Shown here: piece after piece, positions 45,383 to 54,846 of the stretch | Position numbering within the stretch: the first letter of the stretch is position 1 | Layout of the letters: the number at the start of each line of letters is the position of its first letter | Assembly (NCBI RefSeq): GCF_003952225.1 | Contig: NZ_CP034437.1 | Location: forward strand, 3,158,501 to 3,222,500 | Origin: Paenibacillus albus | Lineage (GTDB): Bacteria; Bacillota; Bacilli; Paenibacillales; Paenibacillaceae | Direction of reading: 5' to 3' | DNA: 64,000 bases | Notes under the pieces: generated by a model | Databases searched by the model: none | What the model saw: only the letters and a program-made list of their open reading frames with translations | What the model was told of the DNA's origin: nothing | Translations under genes and position numbers: made by a program

Positions 45383-45457
45383 AAGCATTGTTTTCAAAAG
45401 CGCTTTGATATAACATATGGGAAGAGTAACTGGTTCTCCAAGAAAGGATGTTTCACG

Positions 45458-45793
45458 TTGTCTCAGAAATCAATGGCAGATCTTCAGCGAGAGGTTGACG
45501 CTTATATTTCGCAGTTTAAGGAAGGCTATTTCAGCCCATTATCGATGCTTGCGAGAATGAGCGAGGAAGTAGGCGAACTCGCGCGAGAAGTGAACCACCA
45601 TTATGGCGAGAAGCCTAAGAAAGCGGATGAGGCCGATAACTCCATCGAGATGGAGCTTGGAGATATTCTATTTATCGTCATCTGCTTCGCTAATTCATTA
45701 GGCATTGATCTAGCTGAAGCGCATGACCGTGTTATGAATAAATTTAATACCCGGGATGCAGACCGCTGGACGCGAAAAAACGTCGAACCGTAA
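45458..45793 (+). CDS. ypjD: MazG-like nucleotide pyrophosphohydrolase (YpjD)
   Basis: With the TTG start the protein has 111 residues and aligns end to end with YpjD: QFKEGYFSPL, the metal-binding EEVGELAREVNHHYGEK and the second acidic motif EMELGDILF. It should hydrolyse nucleoside triphosphates to monophosphates. AGAAAGGA lies upstream. An in-frame extension to 45359 covers the divergent promoter and is unlikely. Confidence 0.9.
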   Translation: MSQKSMADLQREVDAYISQFKEGYFSPLSMLARMSEEVGELAREVNHHYGEKPKKADEADNSIEMELGDILFIVICFANSLGIDLAEAHDRVMNKFNTRDADRWTRKNVEP

Positions 45794-45847
45794 CTCGCCT
45801 CCTTACATATGCTGTACCATCAACCTGTGTACAAGGAGGATGGGCGG

Positions 45848-46393
45848 ATGGACGTAGATAGCAGCATTAAGAAAGCTTACGAAGCCATCCTAAGCGGCGA
45901 TTTTGAACAGGCAATCCTACACTTCGATGAGGCGATTGCGCTGGAACCAACGAATGGAGCGGCGTATTACAAATGCTCCATCACTTGCGCCCGCAGTGGA
46001 AAATGGCAGAAGGCGCTTGCACTTGCAGAGCAGGCCGTAAGCCTAAGTCCGGAACATATGGAATACCAGTTTCATCTGGAAAATGTAAAAGCGAAAGCAC
46101 TCGTAATTGAGGCGGAGAGCATCTTGTCGAACAGTCCGGCGCGCACCGAAGATGCGCTGGAGCTGCTGCACGAAGCCTCGCGGCTGGACCCACTTAATAT
46201 AGAAGCGCTGCTCATGCTTGGCGCTGCTTATGCGACGCTTAACCGCTACGATGAAGCGGCCGCATGCGCGCGCGATGCAGTTCGGCTTGAGCCTGAGCAT
46301 TCCGCAGCCCGGAGACTGTTTGCGGATATGAACCGCCGGAGCCGGACGCTGCGAGCGAAGAGTGGGCGAACTAAACGGAGAAGGAACAGGTGA
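45848..46393 (+). CDS. TPR-repeat protein
   Basis: The 181-residue protein has three or four tetratricopeptide repeats (for example GDFEQAILHFDEAIALEPTN at about 15, cited as FEQAILHFDEAI, and YDEAAACARDAVRLEPEH at about 135) and a very basic C-terminal tail (about 155-181). The ATG is seven bases behind AAGGAGGA. TPR proteins bind partner proteins; the partner is not evident. It overlaps the dapB start by four bases. Confidence 0.8.
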   Translation: MDVDSSIKKAYEAILSGDFEQAILHFDEAIALEPTNGAAYYKCSITCARSGKWQKALALAEQAVSLSPEHMEYQFHLENVKAKALVIEAESILSNSPARTEDALELLHEASRLDPLNIEALLMLGAAYATLNRYDEAAACARDAVRLEPEHSAARRLFADMNRRSRTLRAKSGRTKRRRNR

Positions 46394-47205
46394 AACTTGT
46401 GTCAAATGAACAAATTCGCGTTGCAGTAGTTGGAGCAAGCGGCCGCATGGGCCGAGAAGTTGTGAAGATGGTGTTACAAGACGAAATGCTGACTCTGGCT
46501 GCAGCGGTATCACCTTCCGCTGGTCCGATCGATGCAGGCACATTGGTCGGACTCCAGCCATGCGGAGTAACGGTAAGCTCGGAACTCGATGCGGCGCTTG
46601 CTGAGGCGAACGCTGACGTGCTGGTCGATTTCACCGTACCTCAAGCCGCATATGCAAATACAAGAACGGCAATTGCTCATGGCGTTCGCCCCATTATGGG
46701 GACAACGGGCTTCACGCCGGAGCAAATCACGGAGCTGGACGAGCTATGCAAGGAGAAAGGAATCGGCGGCTTGATTGCTCCGAACTTCTCCATTGGTGCC
46801 ATCCTAATGATGCACTTCGCGGCGCAAGCTGCCAAATATATGCCTCATGTTGAAATTATTGAGTATCATGGCGATCAGAAGCTTGATGCGCCTTCAGGTA
46901 CTTCCATTAAGACCGCTGAGCTGATCGCGGCATCGCGTCAGGAACTACGTCAAGGCAACCCGAATGAAGAAGAAATTATCGAGGGCGCACGTGGTGGTTA
47001 TTATAATGGATTCCGTATACATAGTGTTCGCTTGCCGGGCGTATTTGCGCAGCAAGAAGTCGTGTTCGGCGGATATGGCCAAACACTCAAGATTCGACAT
47101 GATTCCTATGAGCGTGCCGGATATATGCCGGGCGTAAGTGTTGCATGTAAGAAAGTGATGACTTATACGGGACTTATATATGGATTCGAGCATCTAATGG
47201 ACTAA
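46390..47205 (+). CDS. dapB: 4-hydroxy-tetrahydrodipicolinate reductase
   Basis: About 270 residues, with the cofactor loop VVGASGRMGREV and the substrate motif DAPSGT. The catalytic segment, usually HHxxK, reads YHGDQK: the first histidine and the lysine are kept and the second histidine is glycine. It makes tetrahydrodipicolinate for lysine, peptidoglycan and spore dipicolinate. Start is uncertain between GTG at 46390 and GTG at 46399; the second gives an N-terminus like that of B. subtilis. Confidence 0.94.
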   Translation: MKLVSNEQIRVAVVGASGRMGREVVKMVLQDEMLTLAAAVSPSAGPIDAGTLVGLQPCGVTVSSELDAALAEANADVLVDFTVPQAAYANTRTAIAHGVRPIMGTTGFTPEQITELDELCKEKGIGGLIAPNFSIGAILMMHFAAQAAKYMPHVEIIEYHGDQKLDAPSGTSIKTAELIAASRQELRQGNPNEEEIIEGARGGYYNGFRIHSVRLPGVFAQQEVVFGGYGQTLKIRHDSYERAGYMPGVSVACKKVMTYTGLIYGFEHLMD

Positions 47206-47274
47206 CAGCTTACCTTCTTGGCGAGCTGCAAAAAGAGAGAGAAACTGCGGATACGAGAGAGGTGCGAGATTTAA

Positions 47275-47691
47275 ATGAACATCGCGTTTATTGCCCACGA
47301 TCGAAAGAAAGACGAAATGGTCAATTTCGTAACGGCTTATGAGCATGTGTTTGAAGGACATACCTTGTATTCGACGGGTACGACCGGTACCCGCATTATG
47401 GAACAGACGAAGCTGTCTATCCACCGCTTCATGTCAGGGCCGCTAGGCGGCGACCAACAAATCGGTGCACTTGTTGCGCAGAACGAAATGGACCTTATCA
47501 TTTTCTTGCGCGATCCATTGATGGCACAACCGCATGAGCCGGATATTATTGCCCTGCTTCGCCTCTGCGATGTGCAAGGCATCCCGGTGGCAACGAACGT
47601 AGCAACAGGCGAGCTGCTCGTGCGTGCATTGCAGCGCGGCGACTTTGCATGGCGGGAACTCGTCCACAAATATAAGCCAGGTGAAAACTAA
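47275..47691 (+). CDS. mgsA: Methylglyoxal synthase
   Basis: The 138-residue protein has the phosphate-binding [11 protein letters not shown] (about residue 37) and the catalytic aspartate in [11 protein letters not shown] (about residue 60). It turns dihydroxyacetone phosphate into methylglyoxal. Next comes bshB1, sharing one base (TAATG); bacillithiol helps to detoxify methylglyoxal, so the pairing makes sense. Confidence 0.97.
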   Translation: MNIAFIAHDRKKDEMVNFVTAYEHVFEGHTLYSTGTTGTRIMEQTKLSIHRFMSGPLGGDQQIGALVAQNEMDLIIFLRDPLMAQPHEPDIIALLRLCDVQGIPVATNVATGELLVRALQRGDFAWRELVHKYKPGEN

Positions 47692-48386
47692 TGAGCACGA
47701 TCGATATATTAGCATTTGGCGCGCATCCCGACGATGTTGAGATTGGGATGGGAGGCACGATTGCCAAGCATGTACAAGCCGGCTACAAAGTAGCGATATG
47801 TGATTTGACCGAGGCAGAGATGTCCTCGAACGGCACCGTGGAGACGAGGCGGCAGGAAGCCGCTGAAGCTTCCGCGGTGCTTGGTCTATCCGATCGATCG
47901 GTATTGAGACTGCCTGACCGAGGGTTAACAGGCTCATCGGAGCAGATTGCTGCGATTGTCACCGAGATTCGCCGTGTTCGTCCGCGTCTCGTGTTCGCTC
48001 CATATTGGTCGGATCGTCATCCGGATCATGTCAGCTGCAGCCGCTTGATCGAAGAAGCGGTCTTCAACGCGAAGCTTCGCAATTACTTGCCGGAGCTGGC
48101 TCCGGTACAAGTCGAGCATTTGTACTTCTATTACATCAATGACCAGAACGACGTCAGCTTGATTACGGATATTAGCGAGCATATGGAAACGAAGATCCGC
48201 GCGCTGCAAGCGTATCGCTCGCAATTCGCGCCGCATGCGGAAGGCGAAGATCGTGTGCGGACACCGCTTACGGATCGTTATATCCAGCGTGTTGAGGCAA
48301 GGGACATGCTGCTCGGCCAGACAAGAGGCTTCGGATATGGAGAAGGATTTGCAATTAGGCGTCCACATGCGGTAACTTTATTTTAA
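47691..48386 (+). CDS. bshB1: Bacillithiol biosynthesis deacetylase BshB1
   Basis: The 231-residue LmbE-like zinc hydrolase has GAHPDDVEIGMGGTI (zinc-binding HPDD, about residue 11) and DRHPDHVSCSRL (about residue 105). It removes the acetyl group from GlcNAc-malate in bacillithiol synthesis. bshA follows after 188 bases. Confidence 0.95.
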   Translation: MSTIDILAFGAHPDDVEIGMGGTIAKHVQAGYKVAICDLTEAEMSSNGTVETRRQEAAEASAVLGLSDRSVLRLPDRGLTGSSEQIAAIVTEIRRVRPRLVFAPYWSDRHPDHVSCSRLIEEAVFNAKLRNYLPELAPVQVEHLYFYYINDQNDVSLITDISEHMETKIRALQAYRSQFAPHAEGEDRVRTPLTDRYIQRVEARDMLLGQTRGFGYGEGFAIRRPHAVTLF

Positions 48387-48574
48387 ACATTATAGAATTT
48401 ATTCGTTTCACTCGAGAAAATTTCAATAATGTCTCCGCGAAACGTAAGCTTTTGCCGAGAGTACGGCGACAGCCGTTTGCACTTTGGCTTGCTCTATTTT
48501 TGAAAGTGAAGCTGAATTAATCATTTTTGTCATATACATAGGCAGTAGCGTTGTAACAACAGGGGGTGTGAAGC

Positions 48575-49735
48575 ATGGCTAAACGCTTAAAAATCGGCAT
48601 TACATGTTATCCGACATTAGGCGGTTCAGGCGTTGTCGCAACGGAGCTGGGGAAGCTTCTTGCTGAGAAGGGGCACGAAATTCATTTTATTACGCACAGC
48701 GTGCCGTTCCGATTGGGGCAATTCCAGAAAAATATATTTTACCATGAGGTTGAAGTTAACGATTACTATGTATTCCGTTATCCGCCCTACGACCTTTCAT
48801 TAGCAAGCAAGATGGCGCAGGTTGCGAAGATGCAGAAGCTCGATCTGCTCCATGTGCATTACGCGGTGCCGCATGCGGTATGTGCGTATTTGGCGAAACA
48901 GATGGTCGGCGACGAGCTGCGGACCGTCACGACGCTGCACGGCACGGATATTACGGTGCTGGCTCAGGATGAATCGTTGAAGGATCTCATCCGCATGGGT
49001 ATTAATAAGAGCGATGCCGTTACGGCCGTTTCGAATGATCTGATTAAAGAAACGCGCGAGCTGCTCGATATTGATAAGCCGATCGAGCTGACGTACAACT
49101 TTGTCGATAAACGTGTGTACTATCCGCGCGAATGCAGCTCGCTGCGCAGTGATTTTGCGAGCAAGGATGAGAAGATTCTGATGCACATCTCGAACTTCCG
49201 CCCGGTTAAAAGGCTGAACGACGTCGTGGATATATTCGCAAAAGTCGTGAAAGAAGTGCCGAGCCGCCTGCTTCTCGTCGGCGAAGGACCGGATCTGCCG
49301 AAGGTACAAATGCGCATTAACCAGCTGGGCTTGCAGGACCGTGTTCATTTCCTTGGCAAGCAGGATGATGTTGCACAGGTGATCTCGATTGCAGATGTCA
49401 TGCTGCTCCCTTCTGAGAAGGAAAGCTTCGGCCTTGTTGCTCTTGAAGCGATGGCATGCGGCGTTCCGACGATCGGATCAATCGCCGGAGGTATTCCAGA
49501 GCTAGTGACACATGGCGAGACCGGTTTCCTGTCTCCGATCGGCGATACGGACGATATGGCGTACAACGCCATTAAGCTGCTTCGCAGCGAAGGAATGTAC
49601 GCGAAGGTCCGCGAGGCGTGCCTCAATCGCGCGCGCAAACAGTTCTGCAATGATCTGATTACAGCAGAGTACGAGCGAATCTACTACAAGGTGCTCGGAA
49701 TCGAAGCTGATATTGCTGTGCCTGTTTGTGAATAA
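48575..49735 (+). CDS. bshA: Bacillithiol glycosyltransferase BshA
   Basis: The 386-residue GT4 glycosyltransferase starts KIGITCYPTLGGSGVVATELG and has the donor-binding motif EKESFGLVALEAMACGVP (about residue 283). It joins GlcNAc to malate, the first step of bacillithiol synthesis. AGGGGGTG precedes the ATG. The 188 bases upstream hold no clear promoter. Confidence 0.96.
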   Translation: MAKRLKIGITCYPTLGGSGVVATELGKLLAEKGHEIHFITHSVPFRLGQFQKNIFYHEVEVNDYYVFRYPPYDLSLASKMAQVAKMQKLDLLHVHYAVPHAVCAYLAKQMVGDELRTVTTLHGTDITVLAQDESLKDLIRMGINKSDAVTAVSNDLIKETRELLDIDKPIELTYNFVDKRVYYPRECSSLRSDFASKDEKILMHISNFRPVKRLNDVVDIFAKVVKEVPSRLLLVGEGPDLPKVQMRINQLGLQDRVHFLGKQDDVAQVISIADVMLLPSEKESFGLVALEAMACGVPTIGSIAGGIPELVTHGETGFLSPIGDTDDMAYNAIKLLRSEGMYAKVREACLNRARKQFCNDLITAEYERIYYKVLGIEADIAVPVCE

Positions 49736-49765
49736 GAAGGTTGGTCTAAAAGGAGGGAGAGCCTG

Positions 49766-51181
49766 ATGTCATGGAGTGATGCGCTGACTAAGGCGCTCCC
49801 TCTATTGCATGTGCTGGAGGGGCGCGGGAACGAAGCGGTGTTCGTCGGCGGCAGTGTTCGTGATACGCTGCTCGGTAAGAAGCTGAAGGACGTCGATATC
49901 GCGACGTCTGCGACACCGGAGGAAGTGATCGCGGCATTCCCGCACACGATTCCGACAGGGCTGCAGCATGGTACCGTAACCGTCGTTCATGATGGGGAGA
50001 CATACGAGATTACGACGTTTCGGACCGAGTCTGCCTATGAGCAGTTCAGACGGCCGTCGGAGGTTCAGTTCGTAACAAGTCTTGAGGCAGATTTGCTGCG
50101 GAGAGACTTTACGATTAATAGTATGGCGATGCGTGCGGATGGCACCATCGTCGATCCGTTCAGAGGGCTCACGGATTTACGCCGCGGGGTGCTCCGCTGT
50201 GTTGGCGATGCGGATGCGAGGCTGCAGGAGGATGCGCTTCGCATCGTGCGAGCGGTGCGCTTCGCAGCCGCGTATAAGCTGCGGATCGCACACGGAACTT
50301 GGCGAGCGATATTGCGGCATCGCGAGCTCCTCAAGCATATTGCGATGGAGCGAATCGGGCTCGAGCTGGACAAGATGGTCGGCGGAAGCGGGCCGCAGCA
50401 GGCCGCGGCGCTGCTTGCCGTCAGCGAGCTGCTTGCGTATACGAAGGAGCCTCTGCCGGAGCCGCTAGCTGTTGCTGCTGCGAAGTATCGCGAGGACAAG
50501 CAAAGCAGCATCCGCAGTAGACTGCGTGCACGGCAAACGGAAGAGCATAGCAGTCCAGTACAGCAAGCAGCGATACGAGCGCTGATCGAGCTTGCGCAGC
50601 CAGAAGATCGCTGGGCCGCGCTATGTATCGCGCTCCAGTTCACAGAAGAGCAAGGAGAGGAGCTGTTCGCTGCCTTGAAATATGCGACAGCACGCAATGC
50701 ACAGCTTGCCGCTGTCATTGGCCTGCATCGCAAGCTGACGAGCAGCTGCGATTCATTATCACGCGAGCAGCTAAGTGACCAGTGGGTCCGGCTCATTGTC
50801 GGCAAGTTCGGGATCGCTGCTGCGCGGGGATGGCTTCGCATTATGAGGGCGATACCCGCGCTGCTGCCGCCATCATTGTTGCAATTGAAGTTGGATTCGC
50901 AGTCATCGCAGCAAGCAACCGCTGGCGTTGAGCTGCTCGCCGAGCTTGAGCTTCGCATGGACAAGCTCCCCGCAGTTAGATTGAAAGACTTAGCAGTAAG
51001 AGGCAGCGACGTGCAAGATCTTCAGAAAGGCCGCCAGGCAGGCCCATGGCTTGGCCAAACGATGAATGAGCTGCTGCTCGCAACCGCGCTTGGCGAGGTG
51101 CCGAATGAGAAGGAGCCGCTGCTTAATTACGCTGCCCATCTATTCGCGATAGGGTCAGTTGCCAATGAGGAGTCATTATGA
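49766..51181 (+). CDS. cca: CCA tRNA nucleotidyltransferase
   Basis: The protein has the class II nucleotidyltransferase motifs GGSVRDTLLGKKLKDVDIAT (cited as GGSVRDT...DVDIAT, about residue 30), RRDFTINSMAM (about 112) and EDALRIVRAVRFA (about 153). It adds or repairs CCA ends of tRNA. At 471 residues it is some 70 longer than B. subtilis Cca; the extra length is in the alanine- and leucine-rich C-terminal helical region. The start follows AAAGGAGGG. It overlaps birA by four bases. Confidence 0.95.
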   Translation: MSWSDALTKALPLLHVLEGRGNEAVFVGGSVRDTLLGKKLKDVDIATSATPEEVIAAFPHTIPTGLQHGTVTVVHDGETYEITTFRTESAYEQFRRPSEVQFVTSLEADLLRRDFTINSMAMRADGTIVDPFRGLTDLRRGVLRCVGDADARLQEDALRIVRAVRFAAAYKLRIAHGTWRAILRHRELLKHIAMERIGLELDKMVGGSGPQQAAALLAVSELLAYTKEPLPEPLAVAAAKYREDKQSSIRSRLRARQTEEHSSPVQQAAIRALIELAQPEDRWAALCIALQFTEEQGEELFAALKYATARNAQLAAVIGLHRKLTSSCDSLSREQLSDQWVRLIVGKFGIAAARGWLRIMRAIPALLPPSLLQLKLDSQSSQQATAGVELLAELELRMDKLPAVRLKDLAVRGSDVQDLQKGRQAGPWLGQTMNELLLATALGEVPNEKEPLLNYAAHLFAIGSVANEESL

Positions 51182-52161
51182 ACAATCGAATTTTACAAAT
51201 GCTTGAGCAGCAGTCGGAAGGTTATTTGTCCGGCGAGCTGCTCAGCCAAGAACTGCAAATTAGCCGCACGGCTGTGTGGAAGCATATTAAGAAGCTTGAA
51301 TCGGAAGGCTATCAAATCGAAGCTTCCCGCAGGCTCGGATACAAGCTGGTTGGTCGCCCCTCCAAGCTGATGCTGTCTGAAGTCATGCAGCAATTGCAAG
51401 ATAAAGGCGCATCGCTCGTGCAAGGCGTGAAACTGTTCGATTCCATCGACTCGACACAGAACATCGCGCAGCGGCTAGCCGAGGACGGCGCTCCGGAAGG
51501 AACGCTCGTCATCGCGGAGCAGCAAACGAGCGGCCGCGGAAGAATGGGGCGCAAGTGGGTGTCGCCATCCGGCAAAGGCATCTACATGAGCTATGTTCTC
51601 CGCCCGGCGATACCTTTGCAGTTTGCACCGCAGCTGACGCTGCTCACTGCTGTAGCGCTATGCCGGGCTCTGAGAAGTGTTGCAGCGCCACTCGATATCG
51701 GCATCAAGTGGCCGAATGACCTGCTCATCGGAGGCAAGAAGATCAGCGGCATCCTGCTGGAATCGACTGCAGAAGACGAGCGGCTGCGTTACGTGGTTAC
51801 AGGAATCGGGATCAGCGTCAACCTGTCGCGCGACGATTATCCGCCTGAGCTGCACGATATAGCAACATCGCTTGCCATCGAACTCGGACGTACGCTCGAT
51901 CGAGCCGAAATAATCGCGGCTTTCTTCGCACAGTTCCAGCAGCTGTACGTAATCTATTTAAAGGATGGCTTCGCTCCAATCAAGACGCTCTGGGAGGCAT
52001 TGTCGGTTACGCTGCATAAACCGCGTAAGCTTCTTGTCGCAGGCGGCGAAATTACCGCTACGCCAGTTGGTCTGAGCGATCAAGGCGCGTTGCTTGTGGA
52101 GAAGGAAGACGGTACGATCATTCCGATATTCTCTGCCGAACAGGTGCCGGGTCAAGGGTAA
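51178..52161 (+). CDS. birA: Bifunctional biotin-protein ligase and repressor BirA
   Basis: The 327-residue protein has an N-terminal winged helix (about 1-60, SGELLSQELQISRTAVWKHI), the catalytic biotin-binding GRGRMGRKWVSP (about residue 117) and KWPNDLL, and a C-terminal SH3-like domain. It loads biotin on carboxylases and represses biotin genes. No biotin operator was seen in the window. Confidence 0.95.
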   Translation: MNNRILQMLEQQSEGYLSGELLSQELQISRTAVWKHIKKLESEGYQIEASRRLGYKLVGRPSKLMLSEVMQQLQDKGASLVQGVKLFDSIDSTQNIAQRLAEDGAPEGTLVIAEQQTSGRGRMGRKWVSPSGKGIYMSYVLRPAIPLQFAPQLTLLTAVALCRALRSVAAPLDIGIKWPNDLLIGGKKISGILLESTAEDERLRYVVTGIGISVNLSRDDYPPELHDIATSLAIELGRTLDRAEIIAAFFAQFQQLYVIYLKDGFAPIKTLWEALSVTLHKPRKLLVAGGEITATPVGLSDQGALLVEKEDGTIIPIFSAEQVPGQG

Positions 52162-52168
52162 CCGTTCA

Positions 52169-52197
52169 TAGACGTAGAACCGTTTTTTTGGTATACT
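52169..52197 (+). promoter_or_regulatory. Possible promoter of the pan leader
   Basis: TATACT at 52192-52197 is a good -10 box; TAGACG at 52169-52174, 17 bases upstream, is a four-of-six -35 box. Confidence 0.45.
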
Positions 52198-52203
52198 CGG
52201 CTT

Positions 52204-52424
52204 ACTAGTCATGCTCCGTTTAAGGGCGGTATCGCATCCAAATGCGAACTGCACCAGCAAGTGGAGTTTTCAGCATGCGGCAATGTAACCTGCGTCAATT
52301 CGCGTCAAGCATTCTGCTCTGAGCCGTAGGGACCGAGACAGAAGGAAGCTATATGAATATATGGCAGCAACACGTTCCTTTATGGATTGGAACCTTTTTA
52401 GCGGCGGCTAGAAGGTTTTTTTGT
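52204..52424 (+). ncRNA. Structured leader upstream of panBCD, possible riboswitch
   Basis: Between the promoter and the terminator lie about 220 bases with several hairpins: TCGCAT/ATGCGA with a four-base loop at about 52231, an imperfect ACTGCAC/GTGGAGT hairpin next, and near the 3' end AAGGAA (52342) able to pair with TTCCTT (52375), GTTCC (52374) with GGAAC (52389), and the terminator. The last three exclude one another, the layout of an expression switch. A conserved RNA called the pan motif is known upstream of pantothenate genes; whether this is one could not be tested. Confidence 0.45.
52391..52424 (+). terminator. Terminator or attenuator in the panB leader
   Basis: AACCTT-TT-TAGC pairs with GCTA-G-AAGGTT, followed by seven T residues, 100 bases upstream of panB. 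Confidence 0.85.
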
Positions 52425-52524
52425 GTTGATCACATAGGACACGTCTTGTTCGTGAAAGCTTTAGGTAGGCATTCGCGGGCAAATTCGGTGTTCATCCAAT
52501 CCAATCTGTAAGGAGGACGGAGCA

Positions 52525-53448
52525 ATGAAACAACCGTTGACTATTACGAAGCTGAAGAAAATGAAGCAAAGCGGCGAGCCAATTTCCATGCTAACCGCCT
52601 ATGATTACCCCGCAGCAAAGCTCGCCGAGGAGGCCGGCATCGATGTTATTCTGGTCGGTGATTCGCTCGGCAATGTCGTACTTGGTTACGATACGACAAT
52701 ACCAGTCACATTAGACGATATGGTCTACCACACACGAGCAGTTGCTCGTGGTGCTGCACATACATTTATCGTCGCAGACCTGCCGTTCATGACGTATCAT
52801 CTCGGCAAGGAAACGACGCTTCGCAATGCCGCGAGGCTGCTGCAAGAAGGCGGCGCGCACGCCGTGAAGATGGAAGGCGGCGCAGAAATCGCAGAAGAGG
52901 TGGCGGCATGTGTCAGAGCCGGCATCCCGGTTATGGGGCATATCGGCCTCACGCCGCAGTCCGTGCATCAGCTTGGCGGATATAAAGTACAAGGAAAGCT
53001 TGAAGCCGAAGCACGCCAGCTCATCGATGACGCCAAGGCGCTAGAAGCAGCCGGCGCGTTCTCTATCGTCTTAGAGCTTGTAACTGAGCCGCTCGCCGAA
53101 GCCATTACTTCAGCGCTGACGATTCCGACAATCGGAATTGGCGCAGGCCGCGGCTGTGACGGGCAGGTGCTTGTCTATCATGATATTTTACAATATGCAT
53201 CGCCTTATCAGCCCAAACGTATGGTGAAGACCTATGCGGACATTGGAACAACGATTCGGAACGCGATTGGTTCGTATGTCAAAGACGTGAAGGAACGGGA
53301 GTTCCCGCAGCAAGAGCATGCATTTCCAATGGAGCAGGAGATCCTGCACAATCTGTATGGAAGCGGCAGTTCAAGCGGCGGCTCAAGCAAAGCAGCGGCG
53401 ACAAACGTGCAAGCACAGCAGCCTGTCAAAGGAGGCGGTGCATCATGA
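52525..53448 (+). CDS. panB: 3-methyl-2-oxobutanoate hydroxymethyltransferase
   Basis: The 307-residue protein has VGDSLGNVVLGYDTT (about residue 44), the HxG segments MEGG and GHIGLTPQSVHQLGGY, and IGIGAGRGCDGQVLV. It makes ketopantoate in pantothenate synthesis. A serine- and glycine-rich C-terminal tail (GSGSSSGGSSKAAATN) is unusual for the family. AAGGAGGA precedes the ATG, and the stop overlaps panC by four bases. Confidence 0.96.
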   Translation: MKQPLTITKLKKMKQSGEPISMLTAYDYPAAKLAEEAGIDVILVGDSLGNVVLGYDTTIPVTLDDMVYHTRAVARGAAHTFIVADLPFMTYHLGKETTLRNAARLLQEGGAHAVKMEGGAEIAEEVAACVRAGIPVMGHIGLTPQSVHQLGGYKVQGKLEAEARQLIDDAKALEAAGAFSIVLELVTEPLAEAITSALTIPTIGIGAGRGCDGQVLVYHDILQYASPYQPKRMVKTYADIGTTIRNAIGSYVKDVKEREFPQQEHAFPMEQEILHNLYGSGSSSGGSSKAAATNVQAQQPVKGGGAS

Positions 53449-54413
53449 TTCGCTGTACATCTATAACGGAGCTTCGACAGCTTCTCGCCGAGCAGCGCAA
53501 GCAATCGCCGGATAGCCGAATCGGGCTGGTGCCGACGATGGGCTTCCTCCATGAGGGGCATGCCAGTCTGATGCGCCGCGCTGACGAAGAGTGCGATTTC
53601 AACGTATTGTCCGTATTCGTTAATCCGCTTCAATTCGGACCTAATGAAGATTTCGAACGTTATCCACGGGATATTGAGCGAGATGCGGCAATTGCAGAGA
53701 AGAATGGGATAGATATTCTATTCATGCCTTCGGTGCAGGAGATGTATCCAACGAAGCCGCTGACGAAAGTACTGATCAGCGACGTGACGGACCGGTTGTG
53801 CGGCGCTTCGAGACCGGGACATTTTGACGGAGTGGGTACGGTTGTCAGCAAGCTGTTCAATCTGGTTCAGCCTACCAAAGCTTACTTCGGGATGAAGGAT
53901 GCTCAGCAGGTTGCCGTTATTGAACAAATGGTGCATGATCTAAACATTCCAGTGCAGATTGTCCGCTGCGAAACGGTACGTGAAGCCAATGGGCTAGCAA
54001 TGAGCTCGCGCAACGTGTACTTGAACGAGGAGCAGCGTGAGCAGGCAGTCGTCTTGTCCCAAACTTTACGAGATGCGCAGTCGTGGCTCGAAGAAACAGG
54101 AATGACAACGGGGGAGCTTACGAAACGAATACAGGCTTCCATTGAGAAAGCTCCGCTCGCGGTGATTGATTACGCAGAAGTATTGATTTATCCATCCTTA
54201 TCCATCATAGAACCACATCAGCAATTATCCCAATTATCAGGCACACTTATTATCGCGTTTGCTGTCAAATTCGGCAGCACACGTCTAATTGATAACCGTT
54301 TATTCGAACTGCAAGGAGGTGGCGTACATGTTCAGAACGATGATGAAATCGAAGCTGCACAGAGCAACAGTAACAGAGGCGAACCTCAATTATGTGGGCA
54401 GCATCACCATTGA
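53445..54413 (+). CDS. panC: Pantothenate synthetase
   Basis: The enzyme has the ATP motif [14 protein letters not shown] (HxGH, about residue 28), [18 protein letters not shown], and FGMKDAQQ. It joins pantoate and beta-alanine. The usual end, RLIDN, occurs near residue 285, but the frame runs 35 residues further, into panD in another frame, for a total of 322. The tail ([22 protein letters not shown]) is low in order and probably incidental. Confidence 0.95.
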   Translation: MIRCTSITELRQLLAEQRKQSPDSRIGLVPTMGFLHEGHASLMRRADEECDFNVLSVFVNPLQFGPNEDFERYPRDIERDAAIAEKNGIDILFMPSVQEMYPTKPLTKVLISDVTDRLCGASRPGHFDGVGTVVSKLFNLVQPTKAYFGMKDAQQVAVIEQMVHDLNIPVQIVRCETVREANGLAMSSRNVYLNEEQREQAVVLSQTLRDAQSWLEETGMTTGELTKRIQASIEKAPLAVIDYAEVLIYPSLSIIEPHQQLSQLSGTLIIAFAVKFGSTRLIDNRLFELQGGGVHVQNDDEIEAAQSNSNRGEPQLCGQHHH

Positions 54414-54711
54414 TGAAGATTTGATGGAGTTGGCTGATCTTTTGCCTAATGAGAAAGTGCAAATTGTGAACAACAACAACGGCGCAAGGCTGGAAACTTA
54501 CGTCATTACAGGTCCACGCGGCTCAGGCGTCATCTGCTTGAACGGTGCGGCAGCCCGCCTTGTTCAGCCTGGCGACAATGTCATAATTATCGCATACAGC
54601 ATGATGACCGATGAGCAAGCACGGTCTTATAAGCCAAAGGTTGTCATTCTTGACGCGGCGAATAAGCCGTCTCAGGTGCTTGGCGAAGAAATTCACGCAA
54701 CCATTATGTAA
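54328..54711 (+). CDS. panD: Aspartate 1-decarboxylase
   Basis: With the ATG seven bases behind AAGGAGGT the proenzyme has 127 residues, the same as B. subtilis. The self-cleavage site that yields the pyruvoyl group is Gly24-Ser25 in NYVGSITID. It supplies beta-alanine to PanC. Its first 86 bases lie inside the end of panC. Confidence 0.96.
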   Translation: MFRTMMKSKLHRATVTEANLNYVGSITIDEDLMELADLLPNEKVQIVNNNNGARLETYVITGPRGSGVICLNGAAARLVQPGDNVIIIAYSMMTDEQARSYKPKVVILDAANKPSQVLGEEIHATIM

Positions 54712-54846
54712 TTCCATCCGCCTGCCTTCATGCCAGCGTTGTGAAACGTCTGGGCACGAGTATGAAAAGACGCGCCGGGGCAAAGAATGAGCATAACAAA
54801 TTCACTCTTTATGACCACCACTACGGCGTGAAGGCGGGTGCGTACG

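Noticed and set aside
50065-50964. A 299-codon open frame on the - strand across cca
   Set aside because: It is serine- and arginine-rich, has no ribosome binding site and mirrors the GC-rich codons of cca on the other strand.
52200-52424. T-box riboswitch ahead of panB
   Set aside because: The conserved T-box sequence (GGGTGGNACCGCG) is not present anywhere in the leader.
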